From contig NZ_SZVO01000007.1 in NCBI RefSeq assembly GCF_005280585.1, positions 1 to 64,000 of the forward strand: a stretch of 64,000 nt of DNA. Direction: 5' to 3'. The DNA is from Dyadobacter frigoris (GTDB lineage: Bacteria; Bacteroidota; Bacteroidia; Cytophagales; Spirosomataceae). How positions within the stretch are numbered: position 1 is the first letter of the stretch; each line of letters starts with the position of its first letter. A program made the translations under genes and the position numbers. Shown here in pieces: positions 36,946 to 48,306 of the stretch. Below the pieces are notes generated by a model that saw nothing but the letters and a program-made list of their open reading frames with translations, made no database searches and was not told the DNA's origin.

Positions 36946-39900
36946 TTAGTCCAGCGTAATTTCCAATGCCAATCCACGAAGTTCGTGAACAAGTACATTG
37001 AATGACTCCGGAATATTTGGTTTCGGAAGGTTTTCACCTTTCACGATAGCTTCGTATGCCTTGGCACGGCCTACAACGTCATCCGATTTCACGGTAAGGA
37101 TTTCCTGAAGAATGTGAGATGCACCGAATGCTTCAAGTGCCCACACTTCCATTTCTCCAAAACGCTGACCTCCAAACTGTGCTTTACCACCCAACGGCTG
37201 TTGTGTAATAAGCGAGTATGGCCCAATCGAACGCGCGTGCATTTTATCATCAACCAAGTGACCCAGTTTCATCATGTACATAAGTCCAACTGTAATCGGC
37301 TGATCAAAACGCTCTCCGCTCAATCCGTTGTATAGATAAGTACGTCCCCAATCCGGCAAACCAGCTTCTTTCAATTCAGCCGCAACTTCTGCTTCCGTAG
37401 CTCCATCGAAGATAGGAGTAGCATAGCGGCGACCAAGTTTAAGACCTGCCCATGCAAGAATTGTTTCGTAAATCTGACCGATGTTCATACGAGAAGGTAC
37501 CCCAAGTGGGTTCAACACGATGTTCATTGGTGTTCCGTCTTCAAGGAATGGCATGTCTTCATCACGTACAATACGGGCAACAACCCCTTTGTTACCGTGA
37601 CGACCCGCCATTTTATCCCCTACTTTCAATTTACGTTTCTTAGCGATATATACTTTCGCCAGTTTCACGATACCAGCAGGAAGTTCATCTCCAACTTCAA
37701 GAGCGAAACGGTCACGTTTGAAACGGCCCATCAACTCGCTGCGCGCGTTAAGATAATTCTTCAGTGCAAGAGAAACCTGGCGGTTGGTATGCGCATCTTC
37801 AGTCCATGAATCAGTAAGTACGTCACCGATTAAGTTTACTTCCTCAACCACTGCGTACTGGCTTTCATCACGGTATGGGTTGTTAGCAGGGAATAAATTC
37901 TCAGAGATATTTCTCACGTTGAATTTAACTGCTTTTGAAATCAACTCATCACCAAATTTGTGCTTAACTCCCTGGCTTGTTTTACCATCAACCAAAGCAA
38001 CCAGCTTTTCAATAATACGTCCGCGAAGTGCTGTCAAATCACGGCCATATTTTTTCATAAGCAATTTCAACTCGTCTTTGTGCTTGGCACGTTCTTCTTT
38101 CGTAGGACGAGAGAAAAGTTTAGTATCAATAACTACACCTTTCATAGATGGCGGCGCTTTTTTGGAAGCATCCTTCACATCACCGGCTTTGTCACCAAAG
38201 ATCGCACGAAGAAGTTTTTCCTCAGGAGTTGGATCAGACTCACCTTTTGGCGTGATCTTACCAATTAAAATATCTCCTTCTTTTACCTCCGTACCAACTT
38301 GTACGATACCATTTTCATCAAGGTTTTTAACAGTTTCCTCGCTTACATTAGGAATCTCAGCAGTAAGTTCTTCTTCTCCACGTTTCGTATCACGCACTTC
38401 CAATTCAAATTCTTCAATGTGAATAGAAGTAAAGATATCGTCACGAACCACTTTTTCAGAGATTACAATCGCATCTTCAAAGTTATATCCCTGCCAAGGC
38501 ATGAACGCTACCAAAAGATTACGACCCAATGCAAGTTCTCCACCTTCCGTACCATAACCCTGACACAATACTTCTCCTTTTGTAACCCTTTGTCCTTTAA
38601 GAACCATAGGCTGCAAATTCAAACAAGTATCCTGGTTAGTACGACGGAATTTAACAAGACTATAAGAAACACTGTCTTCTATAAAGCTAACAAGTTGTTC
38701 TTCCTCCGTTCTTTCGTAACGAACAACAATTTTTGTTGCATCAACATACTCAATTACACCTTCACCTTCAGATACAACCAAAGCACGCGAATCCATCGCA
38801 ACACGCTTTTCAAGGCCAGTTCCTACGATTGGCGCCTGTGGGCGCAACAATGGAACGCCTTGACGCTGCATGTTCGATCCCATCAGGGCACGGTTGGCAT
38901 CATCATGTTCAAGGAAAGGAATAAGAGAAGCTGCAACCGAAACAATCTGGTTAGCGGCAACGTCCATATAAGATGCCTGTGATGGATCAACCATCGGAAA
39001 GTCACCTTCAAAACGCGTCTTGATTTTATCTACCGTAAAGTTTCCTTCTGCATCAACCGAGGCATTAGCCTGAGCAATGTATTTGGAATCTTCTTCTTCG
39101 GCAGTCATATAAATAAGTTCGTTCGTCAGCTTTCCGCCGCTGTCGATCACACGGTAAGGAGTTTCAATGAAACCCATTCCGTTAACCTTGGCAAATACGC
39201 AAAGAGATGAAATCAAACCAATGTTTGGTCCTTCAGGAGTTTCGATTGTACACAGACGACCGTAGTGCGTATAGTGAACGTCACGAACCTCAAAACCTGC
39301 TCTTTCACGGGAAAGACCACCAGGCCCAAGTGCAGACATACGTCTTTTGTGGGTAATCTCAGCCAATGGATTCGTTTGATCCATAAACTGTGATAACTGG
39401 TTGGTACCAAAGAAAGAGTTAATAACAGAAGAAAGCGTACGCGCATTGATCAAATCAACAGGCTTGAAATCTTCGTTATCACGTACGTTCATACGTTCTT
39501 TGATGGTACGGGCCATACGAGCCAAACCTACACCGAACTGTGCGTAAAGTTGTTCACCAACGGTACGAACACGACGGTTTGACAAGTGGTCAATATCATC
39601 GACAACTGCTTTCGCATTGATAAGACCGATCAAATACTTAACGATTGAAACGATATCACCCGTTGTCAGAACGCGAACGTCAAGACTTGTGTCAGAACCT
39701 AATTTTTTGTTGATACGATAACGTCCAACATCACCAAGATCATAACGTTTATCACTGAAGAACAAGCTTTGGATTACATCTCTTGCCGTTTGTTCATCCG
39801 GTGCTTCTGCGTTACGAAGCTGGCGGTAAATTTGCTCAACAGCTTCCTTATCGGAGTTTGAACTATCTTTTTGCAGCGTATTATAAATGATGTTATAATC

Positions 39901-40809
39901 CGCAACATTCATATCTTCTTTGTGAAGGATTACTGACTTCTGGCCAGATTCCACAATAACTTCGATATCCTCAGGCGTGATTGTTGAATCACGTTCCAAT
40001 AATACTTCGTTACGTTGGATAGAAACTACCTCACCGGTATCTTCATCCACGAAATCTTCTGTCCAGGTGCGAAGAACTCTCGCTGCCAAACGACGGCCAA
40101 CTGCTTTTTTCAAGTTTGTCGGAGTCGCTCCGATTTCTTCAGAAAGTCCGAAGAGATCAAGAATATCCTTATCAGAACCAAAACCGATGGCTCTTAAAAG
40201 CGTAGTAACCGGGAATTTCTTCTTACGGTCAATATATGCATACATGACATTATTCACATCCGTTGAGAATTCAATCCATGAACCCTTAAATGGAATAATA
40301 CGTGCAGAATATAATTTAGAACCGTTTGTGTGCTTGCTCATTGAGAAGAACACACCCGGCGAACGGTGTAACTGGGAAACAATAACACGTTCAGCACCAT
40401 TGATTACAAACGAACCGCGATCCGTCATATAAGGGATATTTCCTAAAAATACCTCTTGCTCAATAGTTTCAAATTCTTCATGATCAGCATCATTACATAT
40501 TAAACGTAATTTTGCTTTTAGAGGAACCGCATAAGTCAATCCTCGATCGATAGATTCATCGACAGAATACTTTGGCGGCTCTAATAAATAATCGATAAAT
40601 TCAAGCACGAAGTTGTCGCGTGAATCTGCAATAGGAAAGTTCTCAGCGAAAACTTTGTACAATCCTTCGTCAGAACGATCTTCTACTGATGTATCAAGAC
40701 TGAAGAAATCCCGGAATGATTGTACCTGGATTCCCAACAGATCCGGATAATCAATAATCTGATTAATCCTGGAGAAATTTTTTCTGGGAGTTGCTTTAAT
40801 TGTAGCCAA
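36946..40809 (-). CDS. rpoB: RNA polymerase subunit beta
   Basis: A 1287-residue subunit. The rifampicin pocket (about 467-490, [20 protein letters not shown] followed by MSALGPGGL) keeps the sensitive-type Asp516, His526 and Ser531 equivalents (E. coli numbering). The conserved GRHGNKGVV and the C-terminal [18 protein letters not shown] are present. Start is ATG at 40809, with a 335-bp spacer back to rplL that contains an attenuator-like hairpin. First large gene of the rpoBC part of the ribosomal operon. Confidence 0.98.
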   Translation of the reverse strand: MATIKATPRKNFSRINQIIDYPDLLGIQVQSFRDFFSLDTSVEDRSDEGLYKVFAENFPIADSRDNFVLEFIDYLLEPPKYSVDESIDRGLTYAVPLKAKLRLICNDADHEEFETIEQEVFLGNIPYMTDRGSFVINGAERVIVSQLHRSPGVFFSMSKHTNGSKLYSARIIPFKGSWIEFSTDVNNVMYAYIDRKKKFPVTTLLRAIGFGSDKDILDLFGLSEEIGATPTNLKKAVGRRLAARVLRTWTEDFVDEDTGEVVSIQRNEVLLERDSTITPEDIEVIVESGQKSVILHKEDMNVADYNIIYNTLQKDSSNSDKEAVEQIYRQLRNAEAPDEQTARDVIQSLFFSDKRYDLGDVGRYRINKKLGSDTSLDVRVLTTGDIVSIVKYLIGLINAKAVVDDIDHLSNRRVRTVGEQLYAQFGVGLARMARTIKERMNVRDNEDFKPVDLINARTLSSVINSFFGTNQLSQFMDQTNPLAEITHKRRMSALGPGGLSRERAGFEVRDVHYTHYGRLCTIETPEGPNIGLISSLCVFAKVNGMGFIETPYRVIDSGGKLTNELIYMTAEEEDSKYIAQANASVDAEGNFTVDKIKTRFEGDFPMVDPSQASYMDVAANQIVSVAASLIPFLEHDDANRALMGSNMQRQGVPLLRPQAPIVGTGLEKRVAMDSRALVVSEGEGVIEYVDATKIVVRYERTEEEQLVSFIEDSVSYSLVKFRRTNQDTCLNLQPMVLKGQRVTKGEVLCQGYGTEGGELALGRNLLVAFMPWQGYNFEDAIVISEKVVRDDIFTSIHIEEFELEVRDTKRGEEELTAEIPNVSEETVKNLDENGIVQVGTEVKEGDILIGKITPKGESDPTPEEKLLRAIFGDKAGDVKDASKKAPPSMKGVVIDTKLFSRPTKEERAKHKDELKLLMKKYGRDLTALRGRIIEKLVALVDGKTSQGVKHKFGDELISKAVKFNVRNISENLFPANNPYRDESQYAVVEEVNLIGDVLTDSWTEDAHTNRQVSLALKNYLNARSELMGRFKRDRFALEVGDELPAGIVKLAKVYIAKKRKLKVGDKMAGRHGNKGVVARIVRDEDMPFLEDGTPMNIVLNPLGVPSRMNIGQIYETILAWAGLKLGRRYATPIFDGATEAEVAAELKEAGLPDWGRTYLYNGLSGERFDQPITVGLMYMMKLGHLVDDKMHARSIGPYSLITQQPLGGKAQFGGQRFGEMEVWALEAFGASHILQEILTVKSDDVVGRAKAYEAIVKGENLPKPNIPESFNVLVHELRGLALEITLD

Positions 40810-41144
40810 GGCTATGTCTGATTTTGGGTTAGTAGAACGAAAACAAAGCGACAGTGTAACATATTACAACGCGCAATCGCACTAATTAGTTTAAAACCTT
40901 AATCGTTTGCCTCGTAGAGAAATTTAGATAACGATCCCTGTTCTTCTTTTCTACGAGTAAAGAAGTGTTTCAGACCAATTATCCGGAAGGAGAATTAGAT
41001 TACCGAAAACGAAAATTTATTTCCGGCCATATATTCCAAACGAAAAGAAGTGAAATTTGTTTGGTTTACATGCAAAATAGGAAAAGACCTGACGAATGTC
41101 AGGCCTTGTTCCCAAGATTTTATTGATGATTGGTATAAAGCAAA
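40810..41144 (-). other. rplL-rpoB intergenic leader (335 bp)
   Basis: No coding frame in the sense direction. It holds the attenuator-like hairpin at 41084-41107 and a weaker inverted repeat of CTCGTAGA / TCTACGAG around 40910-40960. Both could fold in the leader RNA ahead of rpoB. Confidence 0.5.
41084..41107 (-). terminator. Attenuator-like hairpin between rplL and rpoB
   Basis: AAGACCTGAC (41084-41093) and GTCAGGCCTT (41098-41107) form a 10-bp stem (one G-U pair) with loop GAAT, followed on the minus strand by only four Us. It lies 38 bp past the rplL stop. Partial termination here is known from the E. coli rplL-rpoB gap, so an attenuator is plausible. Confidence 0.65.
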
Positions 41145-41525
41145 TTACTTCACTTCAACTTCAGCACCAGCTTCTTCAAGTTGTTTTTTCAAAGCTTCTG
41201 CTTCGTCCTTAGCAACTCCTTCTTTAACTGGTTTCGGTGCACCGTCAACAAGTTCTTTTGCTTCTTTAAGTCCAAGACCTGTAAGGTCTTTAACCAATTT
41301 CACAACAGCTAGTTTACTAGCACCTGCTGCTTTCAAAATTACATCAAAAGACGTTTTCTCTTCAACTACCGGAGCGTCACCGCCACCAGCTGGACCTGCA
41401 ACCACAACTGCACCTGCAGCAGCTGGTTCGATACCATATTCGTCTTTAAGAATTGCAGCCAATTCGTTCACTTCTTTAACCGTTAGGTTAACAAGCTGTT
41501 CCGCGAAAGCTTTCAAATCTGCCAT
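41145..41525 (-). CDS. rplL: Ribosomal protein bL12 (L7/L12)
   Basis: A 126-residue stalk protein. The N-terminal dimerisation domain ([20 protein letters not shown]) is followed by an Ala/Gly-rich hinge (about 33-52). The C-terminal factor-binding domain includes [32 protein letters not shown] and [10 protein letters not shown]. It binds EF-Tu and EF-G through the stalk with L10. Usual length; 96 bp after rplJ. Confidence 0.97.
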   Translation of the reverse strand: MADLKAFAEQLVNLTVKEVNELAAILKDEYGIEPAAAGAVVVAGPAGGGDAPVVEEKTSFDVILKAAGASKLAVVKLVKDLTGLGLKEAKELVDGAPKPVKEGVAKDEAEALKKQLEEAGAEVEVK

Positions 41526-41621
41526 TTTTATTTTTGATTTTGTGATTATACAAATAGATGAATTTTTGAGCTCAGTATTAACTCTGACCCGAGGAGCTCA
41601 ACCGGGCAGATATTCAATAAA

Positions 41622-42152
41622 TTAGTCTTCTTTCTCAGATAAAGTCTTAAGAATACCAGCCAATTTGTTGCCACCGCTCGAAAGAGCCGAGATAACGTTT
41701 TTGGCAGGTGATTGCAACAGACCGATAATCTCTCCAACCATCTCTTGTTTAGATTTAAGAGCGATCAGAACGTCAAGCTGGCTTTCACCAACAAAAACAG
41801 ATGAATCAACAGAAGCTCCTTTAAATTTAAGCTTGTCACTACCTGCTTTTTTCTTGAATTCTTTAATCAGCTGTGCAGGAACTTTACCTGACTCCGGGTG
41901 AAACATTACACCGGAAAAACCTTTCAAAACTGTGTCGAAAGAAGAATAATCCGTATCTAGTGTTTCTAATGCTTTCTTAATCAGTGTATTCTTTACAACA
42001 CGGTACTCAATACCACGTTCGAAGCAAAGGCCTCTTAGAACGTTAACCTCACTTACAGTCATTCCTGCAGCACTGGTGATATAGAAGTATGGCGTGTTCG
42101 AGAATTTCTGACTTAGCTCGTCAATAATTACTGCTTTCTCTTCCCGTGTCAT
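41622..42152 (-). CDS. rplJ: Ribosomal protein uL10
   Basis: ATG at 42152 is chosen because it starts 1 bp after the rplA stop and gives the normal N-terminus MTREEKAVIIDELSQKF (176 residues). An upstream ATG at 42182 would overlap rplA by 29 bp. It forms the base of the L7/L12 stalk and binds 23S rRNA; in many bacteria it represses its own rplJL mRNA. Conserved ERGIEYRVVKNTLIKKAL and FKGASVDSSVF are seen. Confidence 0.96.
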   Translation of the reverse strand: MTREEKAVIIDELSQKFSNTPYFYITSAAGMTVSEVNVLRGLCFERGIEYRVVKNTLIKKALETLDTDYSSFDTVLKGFSGVMFHPESGKVPAQLIKEFKKKAGSDKLKFKGASVDSSVFVGESQLDVLIALKSKQEMVGEIIGLLQSPAKNVISALSSGGNKLAGILKTLSEKED

Positions 42153-42153
42153 A

Positions 42154-42852
42154 TTATAATCCTGGAATCGTGTTTTTGTCAATAGTCACACCCGGGCTCA
42201 TCGTAGAAGATAAGTGAATGCTTTTTACGTAAGTACCTTTTGCCGAAGATGGCTTAAGGCGGATCAAGGTGTTAATAACCTCAGTCGCGTTCTGTGCAAG
42301 CTGGTCTGGTCCAAAAGAGACCTTTCCAACGCTGGCGTGAATGATCCCGGATTTGTCAACCTTGAAATCAATCTTACCTGCTTTAACTTCTTTCACAGCT
42401 TTAGCTACATCTGGTGTAACTGTACCTGATTTAGGGTTTGGCATAAGACCACGAGGTCCCAATACTTTACCTAACTTACCCACTTTTGCCATTACACTAG
42501 GCATTGTGATTATCACGTCGATGTCAGTCCATCCTTGTTCTATCTTTTGGATATACTCGTCAAGACCAACGTAATCTGCTCCTGCTTCTTTCGCTTCTGC
42601 CTCCTTATCCGGAGTACACAAAACCAATACACGAACATCCTTTCCGGTTCCGTGTGGCAATGTTACCACGCCACGTACCATTTGATCAGCTTTACGAGGA
42701 TCCACGCCCAAACGAACGTCGATATCTACAGAAGAATCAAATTTAGTATAAGAAATCGTCTTAAGGACATCAGCAGCTTGTTCCAGAGAATAAACCTGGC
42801 TTGCGTCGTATTTCGAAAGAGCTTCTTTTTGCTTTTTGGTCAGTTTTCCCAT
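42154..42852 (-). CDS. rplA: Ribosomal protein uL1
   Basis: A 232-residue L1 stalk protein. Conserved segments are [48 protein letters not shown] and the C-terminal [22 protein letters not shown]1 also binds its own rplKA mRNA in many bacteria. The stop is immediately followed by the rplJ start, which suggests coupling. 33 bp after rplK. Confidence 0.97.
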   Translation of the reverse strand: MGKLTKKQKEALSKYDASQVYSLEQAADVLKTISYTKFDSSVDIDVRLGVDPRKADQMVRGVVTLPHGTGKDVRVLVLCTPDKEAEAKEAGADYVGLDEYIQKIEQGWTDIDVIITMPSVMAKVGKLGKVLGPRGLMPNPKSGTVTPDVAKAVKEVKAGKIDFKVDKSGIIHASVGKVSFGPDQLAQNATEVINTLIRLKPSSAKGTYVKSIHLSSTMSPGVTIDKNTIPGL

Positions 42853-42885
42853 GTTCTTTGTTTCTTTAGCGTAATTAAACCACGC

Positions 42886-43335
42886 TTAATTGTTTTCTTC
42901 CCACGGGGCTTTGCCAGCTACGGTAATACCCATACTACGAGCCGTTCCCGCGATCATTTTCATAGCAGAATCAATTGTAAAGCAGTTTAGATCAGGCATT
43001 TTAGTCTCAGCGATCGTACGAACCTGATCCCAAGTAACTGAACCAACTTTAAGACGGTTTGGCTGAGCCGAACCAACTTTTACTTTTGATGCTTCCATAA
43101 GAAGAATTGCGGCCGGGGGAGTCTTAATGACGAAGTCAAAAGACTTATCCTTGTAGTACGTAATAACTACCGGCAACACCACACCAGGTTTATCCTGAGT
43201 ACGGCCATTGAATTGCTTACAAAACTCCATGATATTCAAACCCTTCGATCCTAATGCAGGACCGATTGGAGGTGAAGGGTTGGCTGAGCCACCTTTTACC
43301 TGTAGTTTGACGTATCCACCTATTTCTTTTGCCAT
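42886..43335 (-). CDS. rplK: Ribosomal protein uL11
   Basis: ATG at 43335 gives the standard [17 protein letters not shown]-terminus (149 residues); an in-frame ATG at 43359 would add eight non-conserved residues. Typical segments are [26 protein letters not shown], with the thiostrepton-region prolines, and a C-terminal rRNA-binding domain ending [15 protein letters not shown]. It sits at the GTPase-associated centre of 23S rRNA. Confidence 0.97.
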   Translation of the reverse strand: MAKEIGGYVKLQVKGGSANPSPPIGPALGSKGLNIMEFCKQFNGRTQDKPGVVLPVVITYYKDKSFDFVIKTPPAAILLMEASKVKVGSAQPNRLKVGSVTWDQVRTIAETKMPDLNCFTIDSAMKMIAGTARSMGITVAGKAPWEENN

Positions 43336-43414
43336 TGTTTTGGAATTTGTTCGGTTCACTGATTAATTAAACGGCTCACATGCAAGTGGAAGCTTACCCT
43401 GCCCGTTCTCTTTA

Positions 43415-43969
43415 TCAATTATCCTTTTCTACTTGTGCGTAACTTAGTTCCACGGGTGTATTACGCCCGAATATTTTTACAACTACATTGAGTTTTTTCT
43501 TCTCATCAAATACTTCTTCCACCAAACCGATGAATCCACTGAAAGGACCATCAACCACTTTTACTGTTTCACCTTTCATGAATGACATGTTTGGTGCTTC
43601 TTCGTGGTGTTCAGCTTCGTCTACTCTTCCTAAAATCCGGTTGATTTCTGCCTGACGCAGAGGCACAGGCACCTTCGAATTCCCTTGCGCATTCCCCAGG
43701 AAACCGATTACTCCCGGTATACTGGTAATAATGTGTAACACCTCCCCTTTTGACAAATCAGCGGAAATGATTATGTATCCGGGAAAAAAGTTCTTCTCCC
43801 GAACTCTCTTCTTTCCGTTACGCATTTCATATATCTTCTCAGAAGGTATAAGAATCTGCGGAACAAATTCATTGAGTTTTTGCCGTGTTATTTCATTCTC
43901 GATGTAGGACTTGATTTTTTTCTCTTGTCCTGACACAGCACGTAATACAAACCAATTTAATCCACTCAT
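43415..43969 (-). CDS. nusG: Transcription antitermination factor NusG
   Basis: A 184-residue elongation factor linking RNA polymerase with ribosome or Rho. The NGN domain starts WFVLRAVSGQEKKIKSYIE and includes KKRVREKNFFPGYIII and VPVPLRQAEINRIL. The C-terminal KOW domain (about 128-180) is KGETVKVVDGPFSGFIGLVEEV. Encoded between secE and rplK in the canonical order. Confidence 0.96.
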   Translation of the reverse strand: MSGLNWFVLRAVSGQEKKIKSYIENEITRQKLNEFVPQILIPSEKIYEMRNGKKRVREKNFFPGYIIISADLSKGEVLHIITSIPGVIGFLGNAQGNSKVPVPLRQAEINRILGRVDEAEHHEEAPNMSFMKGETVKVVDGPFSGFIGLVEEVFDEKKKLNVVVKIFGRNTPVELSYAQVEKDN

Positions 43970-44000
43970 ACCATTCAGGGGGTGTCGCTAAAAAATTACC

Positions 44001-44192
44001 TTAGAAAGACTGATAAAACAGTCTGAGTGCGTTTTCAAAAACAAAGTCCATTACTCCTACCACGAAGGCAAAAATAAGTGATCCAACAAGCACTAATGTT
44101 GTGTTCGCCTGAAGCTCGTTAAAGGGAGGCCACGTAACATGCTCGGTCATTTCTTCCCAAGACGCTTTTAGAAACGAAGTAAATTTATCCAT
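44001..44192 (-). CDS. secE: Preprotein translocase subunit SecE
   Basis: A 63-residue single-TM protein starting MDKFTSFLKASWEEMTEHVTWP. The frame stays open upstream into tRNA-Trp, so the ATG at 44192 is chosen over 44240, which would read the tRNA as protein. It has an amphipathic helix followed by one membrane span (TLVLVGSLIFAFVVGVMDFV). It stabilises SecY in the translocon. Confidence 0.93.
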   Translation of the reverse strand: MDKFTSFLKASWEEMTEHVTWPPFNELQANTTLVLVGSLIFAFVVGVMDFVFENALRLFYQSF

Positions 44193-44210
44193 TTTTGCTT
44201 TTTGCTTATG

Positions 44211-44281
44211 CACGGGTGGAGAGATTCGAACTCCCATCAACGGTTTTGGAGACCGCTATTCTACCCTTGAACTACACCCGT
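44211..44281 (-). tRNA. tRNA-Trp (CCA)
   Basis: Acceptor ACGGGTG / CACCCGT, anticodon stem GCGGT/ACCGT around CTCCAAA (anticodon CCA), T-loop GTTCGAATC, discriminator G. CCA tail is not encoded. It lies 18 bp upstream of secE and would be cut out of the operon transcript. Confidence 0.96.
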
Positions 44282-44309
44282 ATTCCGTGCGAACCAATCT
44301 TTCGGGCTG

Positions 44310-44341
44310 CAAAGATACAAATTTAATGTTATAAAAAACAA
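44310..44341 (-). promoter_or_regulatory. Promoter of the tRNA-Trp-secE-nusG operon
   Basis: The minus strand reads TTG (44341-44339), 21 bp, then TATCTTTG (44317-44310), matching the Bacteroidota consensus. It lies 29 bp before tRNA-Trp, and its -33 part is inside the tuf terminator stem. Confidence 0.6.
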
Positions 44342-44371
44342 GTGCATTTCAAAAGAAATGCACTTGTTTTT
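44334..44371. terminator. Strong terminator after tuf
   Basis: Perfect 17-bp arms (44334-44350 and 44355-44371; core CAAGTGCATTTC) with loop AAAA, 15 bp past the tuf stop, with U-runs on both strands. Confidence 0.9.
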
Positions 44372-44386
44372 AATCATTTATCCTGA

Positions 44387-45574
<1,188 letters not shown>

Positions 45575-45754
45575 GTCCTAAGTACGCTTAAAATTTGAAG
45601 TTATTACGAATTTATTAAACACTATTGATTGATCCCGTTTAGCTTACATTTACCAAGCCCTCAAAACCAATACACTAATTGCAAGGATCAAAATCTTTCT
45701 TTAAATCTCATTTTTTGGCAGATTCAAAGATGAGAATGTAAAAACATTCCTCCG

Positions 45755-45826
<72 letters not shown>

Positions 45827-45903
45827 AAAATTTTAATATTCCGAAATGCTACGTTTAGCACATTCGCGTGAGAAAATAATCTCAGTTTAAACAACAGCCA
45901 AAA

Positions 45904-45951
45904 GCGACCAGCGAAAAGGGCTTCAAAATGAATGTTTTTCGCTGATCGCTT
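45904..45951. other. 15-bp-arm hairpin between tRNA-Gly and tRNA-Thr
   Basis: AGCGACCAGCGAAAA (45904-45918) pairs with TTTTCGCTGATCGCT (45937-45951) with one mismatch and an 18-nt loop. It may be a processing site or a weak terminator within the tRNA-tuf transcript. Confidence 0.6.
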
Positions 45952-45967
45952 ACGGTGTCTTAAATTG

Positions 45968-46040
45968 AGCGAAAGACGAGGTTCGAACTCGCGACCTATA
46001 GCTTGGAAGGCTATCGCTCTACCAGCTGAGCTACTTTCGC
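45968..46040 (-). tRNA. tRNA-Gly (TCC)
   Basis: Acceptor GCGAAAG / CTTTCGC, D-arm GTAGCTCAGCTGGTAGAGC, anticodon stem ATAGC/GCTAT around CTTCCAA (anticodon TCC), T-loop GTTCGAACC, discriminator T. CCA is not encoded. Confidence 0.96.
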
Positions 46041-46100
46041 AATTGTTTTGTGCCTTTTTTTTTTATCTGGTAAATAAAAAGAAAACTCCGGCTCAAACTG

Positions 46101-46183
46101 TGGGGGCGGATGGATTCGAACCACCGTAGGCGTACACCAGCAGATTTACAGTCTGCCCCATTTGGCCACTCTGGTACACCCCC
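46101..46183 (-). tRNA. tRNA-Tyr (GTA)
   Basis: Class II tRNA with a long variable arm. Acceptor GGGGGTG, anticodon stem GCAGA/TCTGC around CTGTAAA (anticodon GTA), T-loop GGTTCGAATCC, discriminator A. It is the first member of the tRNA-Tyr/Gly/Thr/tuf unit. Confidence 0.96.
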
Positions 46184-46235
46184 TTTCAACATTTCAACAC
46201 AACCGTGAAAACCTCTTGTCTCACTTTTGGAGCTG

Positions 46236-46266
46236 CAAAATTATGTTGTTTTCTTTTATTCTCCAA
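46236..46266 (-). promoter_or_regulatory. Promoter of the tRNA-Tyr-Gly-Thr-tuf unit
   Basis: The minus strand has TTG (46266-46264), a 20-bp spacer and TAATTTTG (46243-46236), a good match to TTTG-N19-TAnnTTTG. It lies 53 bp upstream of tRNA-Tyr. Confidence 0.7.
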
Positions 46267-46289
46267 CATATTTGTGAAAATATTTTCAG

Positions 46290-46334
46290 AAAAATTTAGT
46301 GCCTGCCAGAAAAAAGATTCTAGCAGGCACTAAA
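46290..46334 (-). terminator. Terminator after the sigma/anti-sigma/barrel unit
   Basis: Perfect 12-bp arms TTTAGTGCCTGC (46295-46306) and GCAGGCACTAAA (46323-46334) with a minus-strand U-run at 46294-46290, 15 bp after the stop of the beta-barrel gene. Confidence 0.85.
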
Positions 46335-46348
46335 TCAACTGGTTATAT

Positions 46349-47467
46349 TTAAAATAATTTTATCCCAAAACTTAACATTTTTACTGCGGGACCGTGATTT
46401 GTTTCATAAAGGTTGTTCAAATCATAATTTACAAACAAATCAGGAAATCTCCGGATACCTAATTCAAAACCCAGCCCATACCTGACATCGTTGACAAAAA
46501 AGTTGGTTCGGTTAAATTTCTTGTCCTTACTTCCTTCTTCAATTATTTTGGAATAACTGCCCAGTCGATAGCCTCCATAAACTCCTGCACTCACATGTGA
46601 AATAAAAGATTTACGGAAACTCAGCGTAGGCATGAAGGTTAGGTTGACATAGGGTACGGTGAATTTACTTTTCTTTAAATTGATCTTATTCCCCTGGTCA
46701 TCCTCTGGTTGTTTAAAGTAGGCCATATCCTGGGATTTTTCAATTTTCATATTATCCTGAAACATTAAATTGTACCAGGAAAAATCTATTCCAAAGTCGA
46801 GATGCAATCTTGCTTTTTGCCCTGTTGCAATGGTAGTGGATGCCACGTATCCAAGACTGATATATCTTGAACCCCAGGGTTTTAAATCCGGCATTGCATT
46901 TTCAGTTAACGGATTGGAGCCGGTTATCATCGGCGTATTACTTCCGTAAGAGTTTAATCCCAGGCTTACATTAAATCCTTTCCTTGGACTGGATCCCCAT
47001 GACGGCACGTACATCTTTGCAGCTCTTCCGATCTTCTCAAAACTTCCGTTATCATTATCATCGCTTACACTAACTGTCCCCTGGTCAATATTTACACTTT
47101 TGTTACCATTTTTTATGCGTAATCCTCTTCCTCCAATGCGCACATAATTTTTATCATCACCTAAATCGGGCTTATTTTTCAGATAATCATTCCCGCTGAA
47201 TTCTTCTACAATCAGCGTGGTGTCCTGCTGTGTACTGTCAAGCCGTATTTTCAGGTCTTTTAAAAGTGCGTTAAGATCATATTTCAGGATTTTTTCCAAT
47301 TCTTTCTTATTCTCTCCGTAGATCACCATTCTGGTTTTATTACCAAAACGTACAATAATCGAATCGTTTAAACTTCCCCTATTCAGCGATGGCTTTACAT
47401 CGTTTCCTGCCCACACTTGCGTGATTGACAGAAGTATTACAAATACTGCAATAAAATTAATTTTCAT
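46349..47467 (-). CDS. Outer-membrane beta-barrel protein of a sigma/anti-sigma locus
   Basis: A 372-residue exported protein. Signal peptide 1-20 (cleavage after VWA). A polar region of about 130 residues follows (IIVRFGNKTRMVIYGENKKELEKIL). About 200 C-terminal residues have the alternating pattern of a porin-like barrel (GFNVSLGLNSYG, RYISLGYVAS, ARLHLDFGIDFSWYN, VSAGVYGGYRLG), ending in SFGIKLF with a terminal Phe as in OMPs. Family not recognised beyond this. Third gene after an ECF sigma factor and its anti-sigma, so it is probably envelope-stress or target-coupled. Confidence 0.65.
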   Translation of the reverse strand: MKINFIAVFVILLSITQVWAGNDVKPSLNRGSLNDSIIVRFGNKTRMVIYGENKKELEKILKYDLNALLKDLKIRLDSTQQDTTLIVEEFSGNDYLKNKPDLGDDKNYVRIGGRGLRIKNGNKSVNIDQGTVSVSDDNDNGSFEKIGRAAKMYVPSWGSSPRKGFNVSLGLNSYGSNTPMITGSNPLTENAMPDLKPWGSRYISLGYVASTTIATGQKARLHLDFGIDFSWYNLMFQDNMKIEKSQDMAYFKQPEDDQGNKINLKKSKFTVPYVNLTFMPTLSFRKSFISHVSAGVYGGYRLGSYSKIIEEGSKDKKFNRTNFFVNDVRYGLGFELGIRRFPDLFVNYDLNNLYETNHGPAVKMLSFGIKLF

Positions 47468-47484
47468 GGCTAATAGCGTTACCG

Positions 47485-48306
47485 TTAATTTTTTCTTTCA
47501 CGTTTACCTGATACTTTTTCATCGTTAGTGTTAGGTCGGTCATCTACTCTTGCAAGAATATTTTTTGGATTAAAACCAACATCGTCCCAATCAACCGGCT
47601 CAGCTTCACGAACATTTTTCAGCTGGCGGAAAACTCGGGCCAAACGGGATGGTTTTTTATCTTTAAATTCATTTTTAGGCTCTTCAATTTCGACCACAAT
47701 CGTGCGATCCGCCTTTTTATCTTCTACACGAGCAAGCTCCACCGGTTTGGTGTTAACCTTTTCAGCGGTAACTGCCTGTTGAATATCGATTTTGTTTGTC
47801 TTGATCTCCTCAGATTTAGCAGGCTGAATAACTGCAACCTGTATGATATCCGCGTTATCGCTTTTTTCCCTTACCGATTTTGTTTCATGGTTTTGATCTT
47901 TCTTCATTACCTCACGAATTTTCCGTCCCGTAGGCCACTCTGAATTTTGCGCGACCTTAACAGGAGACGGATTTACCAACATCTCCGTTTTCACTTCCGC
48001 CTGAGCAATATTTTTATTTGACTGAGGGCTTTCCGACAATCGGGTTTCAGGCATCTTTTTCTCTACTTTTGCCATCTCCGTCTGATTATCCAGTTTTCCT
48101 GAATTCTCAGTTTGGTTTTGCCATACAACATATCCGGAAATTAAAGCCAGACTTACACTCGCTGCGGCATACCAAACCCAGACGGCAATACGCCTCGATT
48201 TAGTTTTTTGCCCTTGCTGTATCCGTCCCCACGCTAGCTCCGAAGGCCGTTTTTCCAACGAAGCAAGTCTCTTTTTAAAAAGATCATCAACTGGATGCTT
48301 TTTCAT
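47485..48306 (-). CDS. Putative anti-sigma factor, single-TM
   Basis: A 273-residue protein. A short cytoplasmic part (1-40, DDLFKKRLASLEKRPSELAWGRI) precedes one transmembrane helix (about 41-62, IAVWVWYAAASVSLALISGYVV). The rest is a long charged, low-complexity periplasmic region rich in Glu and Lys. The layout and 20-bp overlap with the ECF sigma gene indicate an anti-sigma factor, though no classical zinc (ZAS) motif is visible. The overlap suggests translational coupling and fixed stoichiometry. Confidence 0.75.
   Translation of the reverse strand: MKKHPVDDLFKKRLASLEKRPSELAWGRIQQGQKTKSRRIAVWVWYAAASVSLALISGYVVWQNQTENSGKLDNQTEMAKVEKKMPETRLSESPQSNKNIAQAEVKTEMLVNPSPVKVAQNSEWPTGRKIREVMKKDQNHETKSVREKSDNADIIQVAVIQPAKSEEIKTNKIDIQQAVTAEKVNTKPVELARVEDKKADRTIVVEIEEPKNEFKDKKPSRLARVFRQLKNVREAEPVDWDDVGFNPKNILARVDDRPNTNDEKVSGKRERKN

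Noticed and set aside
37784-38422. 212-codon frame antisense to rpoB
   Set aside because: It is a shadow of a strongly conserved gene; low-complexity Ser/Phe-rich translation with no family features.
36946-40809. Rifampicin-resistance substitution in rpoB
   Set aside because: The Asp516, His526 and Ser531 equivalents are all of the sensitive type.
41050-41625. 191-codon frame antisense across rplL
   Set aside because: Ser/Ala-rich mirror of the L7/L12 coding sequence; no independent support.
44193-44240. Longer secE start
   Set aside because: The added residues would be encoded by tRNA-Trp; the conserved start MDKF lies at 44192.
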